NCBI GenBank assembly: GCA_024278715.1
Contig: JAJRSN010000432.1
Span: forward strand, 1 to 18,006
Source of the DNA: Calditrichota bacterium
GTDB lineage: Bacteria; Calditrichota; Calditrichia; Calditrichales; Calditrichaceae
DNA length: 18,006 bases
Direction of reading: 5' to 3'
Position numbers and translations under genes: made by a program. Below are positions 1-8,502 of the stretch, in pieces (position 1 is the first letter of the stretch; each line of letters opens with the position of its first letter). The notes beneath the pieces are model-generated. The model did no database searches. It was not told the DNA's origin and worked only from the letters and a program-made list of their open reading frames with translations.

Positions 1-963
1 CTGATCGGCGAAATGCTTAAAATGAAATATCCCGACGCGGTTGTCGCGGGAAACATCGGGCAGCCCTTTTCCGATTTTGTGGAGCAAAGTAAAGAAGGCG
101 TGTGGGGCGTTGTGGAGGTTTCCAGTTTCCAGTTAGAGACCGTCAAAACGTTTCATCCTGATCAGGTGGTTTTGCTCAATTTCGCGCCCAATCATCTCGA
201 CAGGTACGACAGTTATCAGGATTACATCGAAGCCAAATGGCGCGTTACCAAAAATCTTTCCGAAAACGATCATTTTATTTACAACGCGGCGGACGATGAA
301 ATTCTAAAGCGGCTGCCTAATCTGGTCTGCAAAAAAAGCGGATTTCATATTCGCGGCGATCGCTCCGCGGAGGCGTTTTTTAAGAACGATGTCATCTATT
401 TGCGGGGAGAGACGTTTATTGCGGTAAAAGAAACGGGCTTGCGCGGATTGCATAATTACATGAACGCCATGGCGGCTATTTTAGCCGCGGTTTACGCCGG
501 GGTTGAACCCGAACAGATCCGCGAAGTTCTGAAAGCATTTAAAGGGGTGGAACATCGTCTGGAGTTTGTCAGAGAAGTCAACGGAATCAGGTTCGTTAAC
601 GATTCCAAAGCCACCACGGTGGAATCGCTCTATTACGCCCTGCAAAGTTTTGAGCAGCCAATTATTCTGATTGCCGGGGGAAAAGACAAAGGAAGCGATT
701 TTACACGATTGAATCAATGGATTAAAGAAAAAGTAAAGGCGGTTGTTTTAATCGGTAAAGCAACGGAAAAAATGCAAAAAGCTTGGCAGGACGTTAAACC
801 GGTTTATCCCGAGTCTTCTTTAAAAGAGGCGGTGGAAAAGGCTTATCGATTAGCGGAATCGGGCGATGTGGTTCTCCTATCGCCGGCGTGCGCCAGTTTT
901 GATATGTTTCGCGATTTTGAAGACCGCGGACGGCAGTTCAAAGAAATCGTAAAGAGTTTGTGA
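1..963 (+). CDS. murD: UDP-N-acetylmuramoyl-L-alanine--D-glutamate ligase (MurD), 5' truncated by window edge
   Basis: MurD is the cytoplasmic ATP-dependent ligase that adds D-glutamate to UDP-MurNAc-L-alanine in peptidoglycan precursor synthesis. The reading frame is already open at base 1, so the first part of the gene (the UDP-binding domain and the ATP P-loop) lies outside the window; 320 codons remain of a family length near 450. Visible Mur-ligase motifs in order are EVSSFQLE, NHLDRY, GLHNYMNAMAA, GVEHRLEF, NDSKATT, AGGKDKG and, near the end, LSPACASFDMFRDFEDRG. The last four are typical of MurD rather than MurC, MurE or MurF. The central-domain end and the whole C-terminal substrate-binding domain are intact. 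It ends in TGA 7 bp before ftsW, so it is co-transcribed with the rest of the dcw cluster. Identification is firm; only the N-terminus is unseen. Confidence 0.97.
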   Translation: MIGEMLKMKYPDAVVAGNIGQPFSDFVEQSKEGVWGVVEVSSFQLETVKTFHPDQVVLLNFAPNHLDRYDSYQDYIEAKWRVTKNLSENDHFIYNAADDEILKRLPNLVCKKSGFHIRGDRSAEAFFKNDVIYLRGETFIAVKETGLRGLHNYMNAMAAILAAVYAGVEPEQIREVLKAFKGVEHRLEFVREVNGIRFVNDSKATTVESLYYALQSFEQPIILIAGGKDKGSDFTRLNQWIKEKVKAVVLIGKATEKMQKAWQDVKPVYPESSLKEAVEKAYRLAESGDVVLLSPACASFDMFRDFEDRGRQFKEIVKSL

Positions 964-970
964 GGCGATT

Positions 971-2137
971 ATGAAGCGCAGAAGTGTGGACATTCCTTTA
1001 GCGGTTGCGGTTACGCTGCTTTTGATGGGCGGGATGGTTATGGTGTTCAGCGCCAGTTCCATGATAGCGACCTTCCGCTTCGGTTCTTTGACCTATTTCT
1101 TTCAAAAACAGATTATCTGGGGAGCGATCTCTCTGTTCTTTATGGTTCTTGTTTCAAAAATTGATTACCGGTTTTTAAAATCAGGATATTGGACGCTTTT
1201 TTTAGTGTTGGCGAGTATTCTGCTTTTGGCGGGATTATTTGTACTGGGAAGAAAGGTAAACGGCGCGATTCGCTGGTACAATCTTGGTTTTATGAGGTTC
1301 CAGCCTTCGGAATTTGCCAAGTTGAGTCTGATCATTTACTCCAGTTACTATCTTGCCACGCGCGAAAGAAAATTGAATGATTTCAAAAAAGGATTGCTGC
1401 CCATCGGAATCATTCTCGGGTTGTGTTTGGTGCTGATCATCGCTCAGCCCGATTTGAGCTCAGCCATGATGATTTTAATGATCGTCGGGCTGATGATTTT
1501 TGTCAGTCCGGTTCCGTTAAAACATTTAACGGCGATTGTTGCCGGAATGATTCCAGTGGTCATCTTCTTTGTTTCGAGAAGCCCCTATCAATGGGGACGC
1601 GTAAAAAGCTGGTGGATGGCGCTGCAAGATCCGGGGCAGGCGGCTTATCAGCTAAAACAATCGCTTATCGGTATCGGTCGCGGAGGAATTTGGGGACAGG
1701 GATTGGGTCAAAGCAAACAAAAGTTTTTGTTTTTACCCGATTCGCACACCGATTTTATTTTCTCCATCCTCGGCGAAGAGTTCGGCTATATCGGAATTAC
1801 CGTAATATTGATTTTGTTCTTAATTATTTTTTATCGCGGAATGCGCATCGCCGAACGTACGCAGGATAAGTTCGGCAGATATTTGGCGATAGGAGTAACG
1901 CTCAATATTACGTTGTACGCATTCATCAATGCGGGGGTTGTCAGCGCATTGTTCCCGACTACCGGTCTTCCCATGCCGTTTTTCAGTTACGGGGGATCGA
2001 ATCTGTTGTTTCTTTCCATTGCTGTGGGATTGTTGCTGAATATTTCGCGGCACGCCTCGGGCGATATTGCCGAGCAATGGGCGAATCGAAAGGAAAAGCA
2101 GCAGGAGTTAAGTCGAATAATTCTAACGGCGGAATGA
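971..2137 (+). CDS. ftsW: Septal peptidoglycan glycosyltransferase FtsW (SEDS family)
   Basis: FtsW is the SEDS-family lipid II polymerase of the divisome, an inner-membrane protein working with a class B PBP. The 388-residue protein is strongly hydrophobic, with about ten membrane segments, and matches family length. Motifs: NGAIRWYNLG then FQPSEFAK (residues 97-117), AQPDLSSA (158-165), the long conserved loop with GIGRGGIWGQGLGQS and LPDSHTDFIFSILGEEFG (234-272), and PTTGLPMPFFSYGGSNLL (329-346). Asp261 in TDFIF aligns with the catalytic aspartate of SEDS polymerases. RodA and SpoVE have the same architecture; the position between murD and murG indicates FtsW. The ATG start at 971 has GAGG 5 bp upstream. 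The stop overlaps the murG start as ATGA, suggesting translational coupling. Confidence 0.96.
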   Translation: MKRRSVDIPLAVAVTLLLMGGMVMVFSASSMIATFRFGSLTYFFQKQIIWGAISLFFMVLVSKIDYRFLKSGYWTLFLVLASILLLAGLFVLGRKVNGAIRWYNLGFMRFQPSEFAKLSLIIYSSYYLATRERKLNDFKKGLLPIGIILGLCLVLIIAQPDLSSAMMILMIVGLMIFVSPVPLKHLTAIVAGMIPVVIFFVSRSPYQWGRVKSWWMALQDPGQAAYQLKQSLIGIGRGGIWGQGLGQSKQKFLFLPDSHTDFIFSILGEEFGYIGITVILILFLIIFYRGMRIAERTQDKFGRYLAIGVTLNITLYAFINAGVVSALFPTTGLPMPFFSYGGSNLLFLSIAVGLLLNISRHASGDIAEQWANRKEKQQELSRIILTAE

Positions 2138-3282
2138 TGGCGGAAGATCAATTACGCGTGGCGCTGGCTGGCGGCGGTACGGGAGGACATCTTTTTCCGG
2201 CTTTGAATCTGGGCAAAGCCATGGAAGAAAAGTGGAACGCCAGATTGTTGTTCTTTGGCACGCGCCGGGGAATCGAAAAAGATATCATCCCACGGCAGGG
2301 GTACGAATTGGTGTTTTTGCCGGTTCAGGGTTTTCAAAGACGGTTGACGGCGAAGAATTTGTTGTTTCCTCTAAACCTTTTGAGAAGTCTTAGCCTAAGC
2401 AAAAAGGCGCTGCGACACTTTAAGCCGCATCTGGTTATCGGTACGGGCGGATATGTGATGGGTCCGGTTTTAAAATCAGCCAAAAAGTTGAATATCCCGG
2501 TTGTCATTCAGGAGCAAAACAGCTATCCGGGAGTAACGACGCGATTGCTGGCAAAGGACGCCGATTATTTGTTTTTAGCTTATGAAGAAGCCAGGCAGTA
2601 TCTACCGGACAACATCCCGGCGATAGTGACGGGCAACCCGATCCGGTTGAAAATGACCGAAGGGGACAAAGAGGAATGTCTGAAAAAGTTTGGTCTGGAG
2701 GCGGAGCGGTTAACGCTGCTTGTGGTGGGAGGAAGTCAGGGCGCCGAGAGCATTAACCGGGCTGTGATGGAAATTATTGGCGAGGGTCTGTTCGCGGATC
2801 GGGTTCAGTGGCTTTGGCAGACGGGAATAAAACATTTTGAGAAGTGGAACCAAGAGGTTAAACGAATGAAAATAAAAAACGCGCGCTTGGTGCCCTTTAT
2901 TTCAGAGATGGTCGGGGCGTATCGGGCGTCGGACCTTGTGATTTGCCGCGCTGGAGCCATGACGCTTTCGGAATTAACGGCAATGGGACGTCCGGCGGTA
3001 TTGATTCCGTTTCCTTACGCCGCAGCCAATCATCAGTACAAAAATGCTTTGGCTTTGGCAAACAGGGGAGCGGCAAGGGTTATTGTTGACGATGAAAAAT
3101 TAGTTGAAAATTTGAAGAAAACATTCAAAGAATTAATAGATTCGCCGCAAAAGATTGAAGAAATGGCGCGCAGAATGAGCACTCTGCATCAAAAAGACAG
3201 CGTCGATCGGATACTGTCCGTGATCGAACGGATTTTAGAACAAAGAGGATGGAAGTTCGGATTTGAGAATGAGCATATTTAA
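2134..3282 (+). CDS. murG: UDP-GlcNAc--undecaprenyl-PP-MurNAc-pentapeptide GlcNAc transferase (MurG)
   Basis: MurG is a peripheral membrane GT-B glycosyltransferase (GT28) that converts lipid I to lipid II. From ATG 2134 it has 382 residues, slightly longer than the E. coli enzyme (about 355). Motifs: GGGTGGH (13-19), GTGGY (103-107), QEQN followed by SYPGVTTR (126-136), TGNPIR (166-171), GGSQGA (199-204), and the UDP-GlcNAc-binding C-terminal block RAGAMTLSE with PYAAANHQYKNA (272-305). E. coli has HEQN where this has QEQN; the Gln form is common in Bacteroidota. The frame stays open upstream to 2077, but starting there would add about 19 residues overlapping ftsW and lacking MurG character. 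Two adjacent ATGs (2134 and 2137) are possible; 2134 forms the ATGA overlap with the ftsW stop. The 3' end overlaps murC. Confidence 0.96.
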   Translation: MMAEDQLRVALAGGGTGGHLFPALNLGKAMEEKWNARLLFFGTRRGIEKDIIPRQGYELVFLPVQGFQRRLTAKNLLFPLNLLRSLSLSKKALRHFKPHLVIGTGGYVMGPVLKSAKKLNIPVVIQEQNSYPGVTTRLLAKDADYLFLAYEEARQYLPDNIPAIVTGNPIRLKMTEGDKEECLKKFGLEAERLTLLVVGGSQGAESINRAVMEIIGEGLFADRVQWLWQTGIKHFEKWNQEVKRMKIKNARLVPFISEMVGAYRASDLVICRAGAMTLSELTAMGRPAVLIPFPYAAANHQYKNALALANRGAARVIVDDEKLVENLKKTFKELIDSPQKIEEMARRMSTLHQKDSVDRILSVIERILEQRGWKFGFENEHI

Positions 3283-4636
3283 ACGTAAAAAACGGTTCCA
3301 CTTTATCGGAATCGGCGGAATAGGAATGAGCGGTCTGGCGGAAATTCTGTTGTCCATGGGACACGAAGTTTCCGGCTCGGATCGGCAGCTAACCGAAATT
3401 ACTGATTATTTGCGCGGACTCGGCGCCGTCATCTACGAAGGACATCGCGCCGAAAACGTGAAGGCGGTTGATTTTTTGATTTACAGCTCGGCTATTCCGG
3501 CAGATAATCCGGAAATGCGGCAGGCAAAACGGATGGGGATTCCACGCATTCGCCGGGCGGAATTATTGGGTCAAATTTTCAACAGACATTTTGGAATAGC
3601 GGTAGCAGGCACACACGGCAAAACCACAACTACGGCAATGATCGGGCAAATACTTTTGGAAGCGGCTCTCGACCCCACCATTATTGTGGGCGGACGATTG
3701 CACAATTTGATGACAAATGCCCGGCTGGGAAACAGCGAGTATTTGATTGCCGAAGCCGACGAATACGACCGCTCGTTTTTAACGCTTTTCCCCAGAATTG
3801 CCGTGCTTACCTCATTGGAAACGGATCATCTCGATATTTATCGGGATCTGAATGATATTAAACGGACGTTTTTGCGATTCACTGCGCAGGTGACCTTTGA
3901 CGGACTGATCATCTGCTGCCGCGAGGATACGCATTTAAAAGAGATTTTACCGTCGTTTAAGAACGCTTGTTTAACTTATGGTTTGAATCAGGAAGCGGAT
4001 TTGTGGGCAACGAACATTAAGTATGATCAAAAAACGACTAAATTTGAGGTTCACAATCGTGCCGGAAAATTGGGAGACGCGGAGCTGCAGATTCCCGGTC
4101 GGCACAATGTTTTAAACGCCCTTGCCGCAATCACCGTGGGACTGGAGCTGGAAATCGGGTTTAAAATCATCGCCGGGGCGCTGCAAACGTTTAAAGGGGT
4201 GGAGCGCCGTTTTGATGTTTTGGGGATTGTTAATGATATCATGGTTGTGAATGACTATGCGCATCACCCCACGGAAATTTCCGCCACGCTGCAGGCTGCG
4301 AAAAACGGTTGGAACAGACGCGTTGTAGCAGTGTTTCAGCCGCATCTTTTTTCACGAACCAGAGATTTTTACAGGGAATTTGCCGAGGCTTTGAAAATTG
4401 CAGATTTAACCGTGGTCACGGAAATTTATCCGGCAAGAGAAGAACCGATTGCGGGCGTCACGGGAAAATTAGTCGCCGACGCATTGGCGGAGAACAGCTA
4501 TTATTTTGCCGACAAGAGTTCCCTGCCGGAATTTTTGAAACAGCTCACGCAGCCGGGAGATATGGTCTTGTTTTTGGGAGCCGGAGACATCTATTTGACG
4601 GCGAAAAAGTTCAAACAAATGTTGGAAGGCGTCTGA
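3269..4636 (+). CDS. murC: UDP-N-acetylmuramate--L-alanine ligase (MurC)
   Basis: MurC attaches L-alanine to UDP-MurNAc, the first amino-acid addition of the peptidoglycan stem, in the cytoplasm with ATP. Counting from ATG 3269 (455 residues): N-terminal Rossmann motif GIGGIGMSGLA (14-24), ATP P-loop GTHGKTTTT (114-122), EADEYD (162-167), ETDHLDIY, GRHNVLNALAA, FKGVERRFD, NDYAHHPTE and QPHLFSRT, then GAGDI near the C-terminus. AHHPTE and the GIGG start are MurC/Mpl signatures; position among dcw genes selects MurC. An in-frame TTG at 3263 is an alternative start that adds two residues; ATG 3269 is chosen because it is the stronger codon and has CGGA about 7 bp upstream. It overlaps the murG end by 14 bp and is followed after 4 bp by ftsQ. 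No murB or ddl lies between murC and ftsQ, unlike E. coli. Confidence 0.96.
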   Translation: MSIFKRKKRFHFIGIGGIGMSGLAEILLSMGHEVSGSDRQLTEITDYLRGLGAVIYEGHRAENVKAVDFLIYSSAIPADNPEMRQAKRMGIPRIRRAELLGQIFNRHFGIAVAGTHGKTTTTAMIGQILLEAALDPTIIVGGRLHNLMTNARLGNSEYLIAEADEYDRSFLTLFPRIAVLTSLETDHLDIYRDLNDIKRTFLRFTAQVTFDGLIICCREDTHLKEILPSFKNACLTYGLNQEADLWATNIKYDQKTTKFEVHNRAGKLGDAELQIPGRHNVLNALAAITVGLELEIGFKIIAGALQTFKGVERRFDVLGIVNDIMVVNDYAHHPTEISATLQAAKNGWNRRVVAVFQPHLFSRTRDFYREFAEALKIADLTVVTEIYPAREEPIAGVTGKLVADALAENSYYFADKSSLPEFLKQLTQPGDMVLFLGAGDIYLTAKKFKQMLEGV

Positions 4637-4640
4637 AATT

Positions 4641-5420
4641 ATGGCAAGAAGAAAAAAACATAGCCTGCGGGTAACTCTTATTTACCTTGCCGTGATTACA
4701 ACGCTCTCGCTGCTGGCGTATATGAACAAAACCGTTGAGAAGTTCTTTGAAAACAGAATTTCGACTTTTGAATTGAAAGACATCAAAATCCACGGCAACT
4801 CGGCGCTAAGTCGTCAGGATGTGCTGCGTTTGTGCGGGGTAAAACCGGGCGAAAAATTTTTGACGATTAAACCTTCGGACATCGCGCAAAAATTGTTGAG
4901 CTCGCCGTTTGTCAAATCGGCAAGCGCGGTGTACAGTTTGCCTTCCACCCTGCACATTAGTCTGGAAGAGCGGAAACCGGCGGCGTTTGTGTACAATCAA
5001 AAACTGTTGCTGGTGGATCGGGAAGGAGTAATTCTTCCGATTCCCGAGACGTCGGGTCATTCATGGAATCTGCCTTTGATTTACGGTTTTGACGGATCGA
5101 TCGGGAAAATCGGCGAGCGTACTTCATCGGAACAAATTTTGAAGGCAATCGAAGTTCTGGAATACGTCCGTTTTATCAGGTCGCCGCTTTTGCCGATGAT
5201 TGCCGCGATTGACGTCAGTAATAAAAAGATGATGAATCTTTCTCTGATAAAAGGAGGTGCCAAAGTACGATTTGATTATCGGGGGTATCAGGACGAGCTT
5301 TACGTTTTAAGCCGCTACATTCGGAATTATCTGAACTGGGATCAATTGGCGGACATCGATTACATCGATCTTCGTTTTGAGGATCGCTTGATCATAAAAA
5401 ATAAAAAGAAACAGGGATAA
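4641..5420 (+). CDS. ftsQ: Cell division protein FtsQ/DivIB
   Basis: FtsQ is a bitopic inner-membrane divisome protein that links early cytoplasmic components to the FtsBL and FtsWI septal synthesis complex. The 259-residue protein has a short basic cytoplasmic tail (MARRKKHSLR), one membrane helix at about residues 9-27, a POTRA domain at about 43-111 (recognisable by KDIKIHGNSALSRQDV, LRLCGVKPGE and the segment ending in LHISLEERKPAA), and a beta-rich FtsQ/DivIB domain to about residue 250. The C-terminal tail is lysine-rich. Sequence conservation in this family is low, so the call rests on the POTRA pattern, topology, length and the invariant murC-ftsQ-ftsA position. A GGAAGG at 4623-4628 lies upstream of the ATG inside the murC end. 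Reading continues into ftsA after 27 bp. Confidence 0.92.
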   Translation: MARRKKHSLRVTLIYLAVITTLSLLAYMNKTVEKFFENRISTFELKDIKIHGNSALSRQDVLRLCGVKPGEKFLTIKPSDIAQKLLSSPFVKSASAVYSLPSTLHISLEERKPAAFVYNQKLLLVDREGVILPIPETSGHSWNLPLIYGFDGSIGKIGERTSSEQILKAIEVLEYVRFIRSPLLPMIAAIDVSNKKMMNLSLIKGGAKVRFDYRGYQDELYVLSRYIRNYLNWDQLADIDYIDLRFEDRLIIKNKKKQG

Positions 5421-5447
5421 AAATTCTTCAAAATTTGGGGAATAACA

Positions 5448-6680
5448 ATGGAAAGAAATGAAATTGTTTGCGGGCTGGATATAGGAACCACCAAGATTGC
5501 CGCCATAGTGGGCAAGCTTGATGAATACGGAAATTTGAACATTGTCGGCGTGGGCAACCATCCTTCGCAGGGTTTACGGCGCGGGGTTGTCGTGAATATT
5601 GAAAAAACCGTGGAGTCCATTCGACAGGCAATTGAACAGGCGGAGCTTACCAGTGGGCATAAAATCACCATGGTTTATGCGGGCATAGCCGGCGATCACA
5701 TCCGTTCGTTTAACAGCAAGGGAGTGATTGCGGTTAGCGGAAAAGACCGCGTGATTACGGAAAAGGATGTAATGAGGGTAATCAACGCCGCTCAGGCTAT
5801 TGCCCTGCCCATGGATCGCGAAATTCTGCACGTGCTTCCTCAGGAGTACACGGTTGACAATCAGGACGGGATCAGTAATCCCATCGGTATGGCGGGAGTT
5901 CGTCTGGAAGCCGAGGTTCACATCATTACCGCCGCGGTGGCTTCGGCGAGAAATATTATCAATTGCATCGATCAGGCGGGATATGAGGTGGCGGATATTG
6001 TGCTGGAGCCTTACGCTTCCAGCCTTTCGGTTTTACACGAAGACGAGCGCGACCTCGGCGTGGCGATAATCGACATTGGCGGGGGCACCACCGATATCGC
6101 CATGTTTTTTGACGGAAGCATTCGTCACACCAAAGTTCTTGGCATCGGAGGAGAACACGTTACCGCAGATCTTGCTCAGGGTTTGCGCACTTCACGCGAT
6201 CAGGCGGAAGATATTAAAAAGAAATACGGTCTTGCCATGCAGTCTTTGTTGAACGGAGATGAATTGATTAAGGTGCCCGGAGTAGCCGGTCGTCCGCCGC
6301 GTGAAATATCGCGCAGCGTAATTGCCGCCATCGTTGAACCGAGGATGGAAGAGATTTTTCAACTTGCGCTTCGGCAAATGGAAAAATCGGACGTGTTCGA
6401 TTCGCTGGGAGCGGGAGTGGTGCTGACCGGCGGTTCTTCTTTAATCGAAGGCGCCGCCGATTTGGCGGAACGGATTATGGGTATTCCGGTTGAGGTGGGG
6501 ATACCGCGGGTCAGCGGCGGACTTGTGGAAACGGTTCGCAGTCCCATTTACGCCACCGGGGTGGGATTAATCTATTACGCATTAAAGCACGGTCAAAGCA
6601 AAACAAGATTTCCCAGAAAAAACGGTTTTGCCCATTTATTGCAACGTTTGAAAGACATTGTGGATGAATTTTTCGGATAA
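5448..6680 (+). CDS. ftsA: Cell division protein FtsA
   Basis: FtsA is the actin-like ATPase that tethers FtsZ filaments to the inner membrane and recruits later divisome proteins. The 410-residue protein carries the actin-fold phosphate-1 motif LDIGTTKIAA (10-19), the 1C (SHS2) subdomain at about 85-165, the phosphate-2 motif IDIGGGTTDIA (208-218) and the adenosine motif VLTGGSSLIEG (325-335). The end, residues 393-410 (GFAHLLQRLKDIVDEFFG), is a typical amphipathic membrane-targeting helix, so the protein is complete. The start ATG follows GGGG with a 7-bp gap. It lies 34 bp ahead of ftsZ with no terminator between, so the two are co-transcribed. Confidence 0.97.
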   Translation: MERNEIVCGLDIGTTKIAAIVGKLDEYGNLNIVGVGNHPSQGLRRGVVVNIEKTVESIRQAIEQAELTSGHKITMVYAGIAGDHIRSFNSKGVIAVSGKDRVITEKDVMRVINAAQAIALPMDREILHVLPQEYTVDNQDGISNPIGMAGVRLEAEVHIITAAVASARNIINCIDQAGYEVADIVLEPYASSLSVLHEDERDLGVAIIDIGGGTTDIAMFFDGSIRHTKVLGIGGEHVTADLAQGLRTSRDQAEDIKKKYGLAMQSLLNGDELIKVPGVAGRPPREISRSVIAAIVEPRMEEIFQLALRQMEKSDVFDSLGAGVVLTGGSSLIEGAADLAERIMGIPVEVGIPRVSGGLVETVRSPIYATGVGLIYYALKHGQSKTRFPRKNGFAHLLQRLKDIVDEFFG

Positions 6681-6714
6681 TATACAAAGAAAACATATTA
6701 ACGGGAGATAAAAA

Positions 6715-7902
6715 ATGATACAGTTTGATGCAACAGAAGAGCAGAGCGCCAAAATAAAGGTTATTGGCGTTGGAGGCGCCGGGGGAAATGCCATCAACGG
6801 AATGATTGACGCCGGTTTAAAGGGCGTGGAGTTTATTGCCATAAACACAGACGCTCAGGATCTGGAAAAAAGCAAGGCTTCGAGCAGGATTCAAATCGGT
6901 AAAAATCTTACCAAGGGACTTGGCGCCGGAGCCAACCCGGAAATCGGTTTAAAAGCCATTATGGAAGATAAGGATCGTGTGATTGAGATTCTCAACGGAG
7001 CGGATATGGTTTTTGTGACCTGCGGGATGGGCGGAGGAACGGGAACCGGGGCTGCGCCCATAATTGCCGAAGTCGCCAAAGACCTTGGCGCGCTTACCGT
7101 GGGAATTACAACGCTGCCTTTTACGTTTGAAGGTCCGATTCGCAAAAAAAACGCGGAAAAGGGCATCGATGCCATGCGGGAACGCGTTGATACGATTCTG
7201 GTTATTCCGAATGACCGCATCTTTTCGATAATCGAACGGAACACACCGGTCATCGCAGCCTTTAAGGCGGTGGATTCCATTCTGCTGGAAGCGACCCGCA
7301 GCATCTCGGATTTGATTAACGTTCATGGTTACATCAATCTCGATTTTGCGGATATTCGAACCATCATGGCTGGGATGGGCGACGCGCTGATGGGCACCGG
7401 AGTCGGCGTCGGCGAAAATCGGGCGATTGTGGCGGCGGAACAAGCCATTACAAGTCCTTTGCTGGATGGCGTGGATATTGCCGGAGCGCGCGGCGTTCTC
7501 ATCAATATTACAGGCGGACCGACTATGTCGATGCATGAAGTCGGAGAGGCGTCTTCTCTTATTCAACAAGCCGTGGGCGACGAAGCCAATGTGATTTTTG
7601 GCATGGTGATCGACGAAAATTTAACCGAAGAATTACGGGTAACCGTAATCGCGACCGGTTTTAACGCAGAATTTAAACAGGCTGAAATTCTGCAAAAACC
7701 CAAAGAAAAAGAGGAAACGGTTCAGGAACAGACGGATATTAAGGAATACGATAAACCGACCTTTATTCGGAAAAACAAACAGGTGGATAAGGAATATCCG
7801 GGAAAACCGCAGCCTAATATCTTTTTTATAAGCGAAGACGAATTGGAAAACGATCCCGAGAATCTTGAAATTCCGGCATTTTTACGAAAACAAATGGACT
7901 AA
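6715..7902 (+). CDS. ftsZ: Cell division GTPase FtsZ
   Basis: FtsZ is the tubulin homologue that forms the cytokinetic ring. In the 395-residue protein the Rossmann start KVIGVGGAGGNAIN is at 15-28, the tubulin signature GGGTGTGAAP is at 106-115, and the T7 synergy loop containing NLDFADIRTIM is at 208-218, with the catalytic aspartates D210 and D213 present. The globular GTPase and C-terminal domain end near residue 322. A charged linker of about 60 residues follows, and the conserved C-terminal peptide LEIPAFLRKQ (384-393) that binds FtsA closes the protein. A GGGAGA Shine-Dalgarno sits 6 bp before the ATG. It is the last gene of the dcw run, and a hairpin lies 8 bp past the stop. Confidence 0.98.
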   Translation: MIQFDATEEQSAKIKVIGVGGAGGNAINGMIDAGLKGVEFIAINTDAQDLEKSKASSRIQIGKNLTKGLGAGANPEIGLKAIMEDKDRVIEILNGADMVFVTCGMGGGTGTGAAPIIAEVAKDLGALTVGITTLPFTFEGPIRKKNAEKGIDAMRERVDTILVIPNDRIFSIIERNTPVIAAFKAVDSILLEATRSISDLINVHGYINLDFADIRTIMAGMGDALMGTGVGVGENRAIVAAEQAITSPLLDGVDIAGARGVLINITGGPTMSMHEVGEASSLIQQAVGDEANVIFGMVIDENLTEELRVTVIATGFNAEFKQAEILQKPKEKEETVQEQTDIKEYDKPTFIRKNKQVDKEYPGKPQPNIFFISEDELENDPENLEIPAFLRKQMD

Positions 7903-7910
7903 TGCGGCGG

Positions 7911-7960
7911 TTCGGCAGGGAAGGATAACTCAAAAACACGATGCTCCTCTCCTGCCCGAG
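7911..7960 (+). terminator. Hairpin after ftsZ, possible end of dcw transcript
   Basis: Bases 7911-7925 pair with 7945-7960 in an imperfect stem of about 14 base pairs with one bulge and one mismatch. The loop is about 19 nt. It starts 8 nt after the ftsZ stop, where a terminator or 3'-end stabilising structure is expected. No U-tract follows (the next bases are A-rich), so it is not a classical intrinsic terminator and some transcription may pass to the MerR-like gene. Confidence 0.45.
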
Positions 7961-8051
7961 AAATTTAAAATATCGGTCTGGAATTTTTCTTTTATTATGT
8001 GATGAATCGCAAAATTAGCAGCTAAATTTTCGGCGCAATTTCTATTTCTGT

Positions 8052-8057
8052 TATAAT
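8052..8057 (+). promoter_or_regulatory. Possible -10 element for the MerR-like gene
   Basis: A perfect TATAAT occurs here in the 275-bp gap after ftsZ, about 120 bp before the MerR-like start. No convincing -35 hexamer is found 16-18 bp upstream, so a second, internal promoter is possible but weakly supported. The alternative is read-through from the dcw operon. Confidence 0.25.
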
Positions 8058-8177
8058 TGTCTGAAAAACAATGGATTAAAACGAATAGACGGAGATTAAA
8101 GATAAATTTATATTATCCGAAAGATAAATTAGGATGATTGATTCCATTAGGAGTAATTTTTACCAGGGAGGCTTGAA

Positions 8178-8393
8178 ATGCAGAGTGAACTATATGAAAT
8201 AAACGAAGCCGCACTACAGTTGGGTGTGAGCACGGATGTGATCAAGAAATTTATCCGAATGGGGTTGGTTTTCCCTGTGAATAAAAGCGGAATGAAATTA
8301 ACCCGCTACGGAATTCGCCGTTTGCAGCGGGTTTTGGACCTTTATGAGAAATCGTATCCGCTTGATCGCATTGAAGCTATTTTGAATCATTAG
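8178..8393 (+). CDS. Small single-domain MerR-type helix-turn-helix protein
   Basis: A 71-residue protein that is essentially one MerR-like winged helix-turn-helix. YEINEAALQLGVSTDVIKKF (residues 6-25) fits the MerR recognition-helix region, followed by the wing (MGLVFPVNKSGMKLTRYG) and a helix RRLQRVLDLYEKSYPLDRIE that parallels the MerR pattern of a line-up of R/L residues before the effector helix. No effector or metal-binding domain follows, so it resembles one-domain MerR relatives such as CbpM chaperone modulators, BldC-like factors or excisionases; which one cannot be told from sequence alone. A strong GGGAGG Shine-Dalgarno about 7 bp before the ATG supports expression and this start. 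It stands alone between the ftsZ hairpin and a strong terminator. Target and role are unknown. Confidence 0.75.
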   Translation: MQSELYEINEAALQLGVSTDVIKKFIRMGLVFPVNKSGMKLTRYGIRRLQRVLDLYEKSYPLDRIEAILNH

Positions 8394-8410
8394 AAAAAAA
8401 TCAGCGGTTA

Positions 8411-8453
8411 AAATAAAAAAGCCATCCCGTCCGAACGAGATGGCTTTCTTTTT
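8411..8453. terminator. Bidirectional intrinsic terminator
   Basis: Bases 8418-8430 pair with 8435-8447 (13 positions, one mismatch, 4-base loop CCGA), with GCCATC/GATGGC at the core. An A-run precedes the stem and CTTTTT follows, so both strands give a hairpin followed by a U-tract. It serves the convergent MerR-like gene (+) and the CpoB-like gene (-). Confidence 0.9.
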
Positions 8454-8502
8454 AAACTTCCGTTTTCCCCGGAATTTTTTTTAAAAATCAATCATCGATT
8501 AA

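Noticed and set aside
2077..2133. Longer start for murG
   Set aside because: It would overlap ftsW by 61 bp; MurG family residues begin only after MMAEDQLRVALAGGG.
3263..3268. TTG start for murC
   Set aside because: ATG 3269 is two codons further on, and the residues between add nothing to the conserved MurC N-terminus; TTG remains possible.
6949..7569. 206-codon open frame on the minus strand inside ftsZ
   Set aside because: It is antisense to a clear, conserved ftsZ; the translation has no recognisable domain and reflects GC-rich codon bias.
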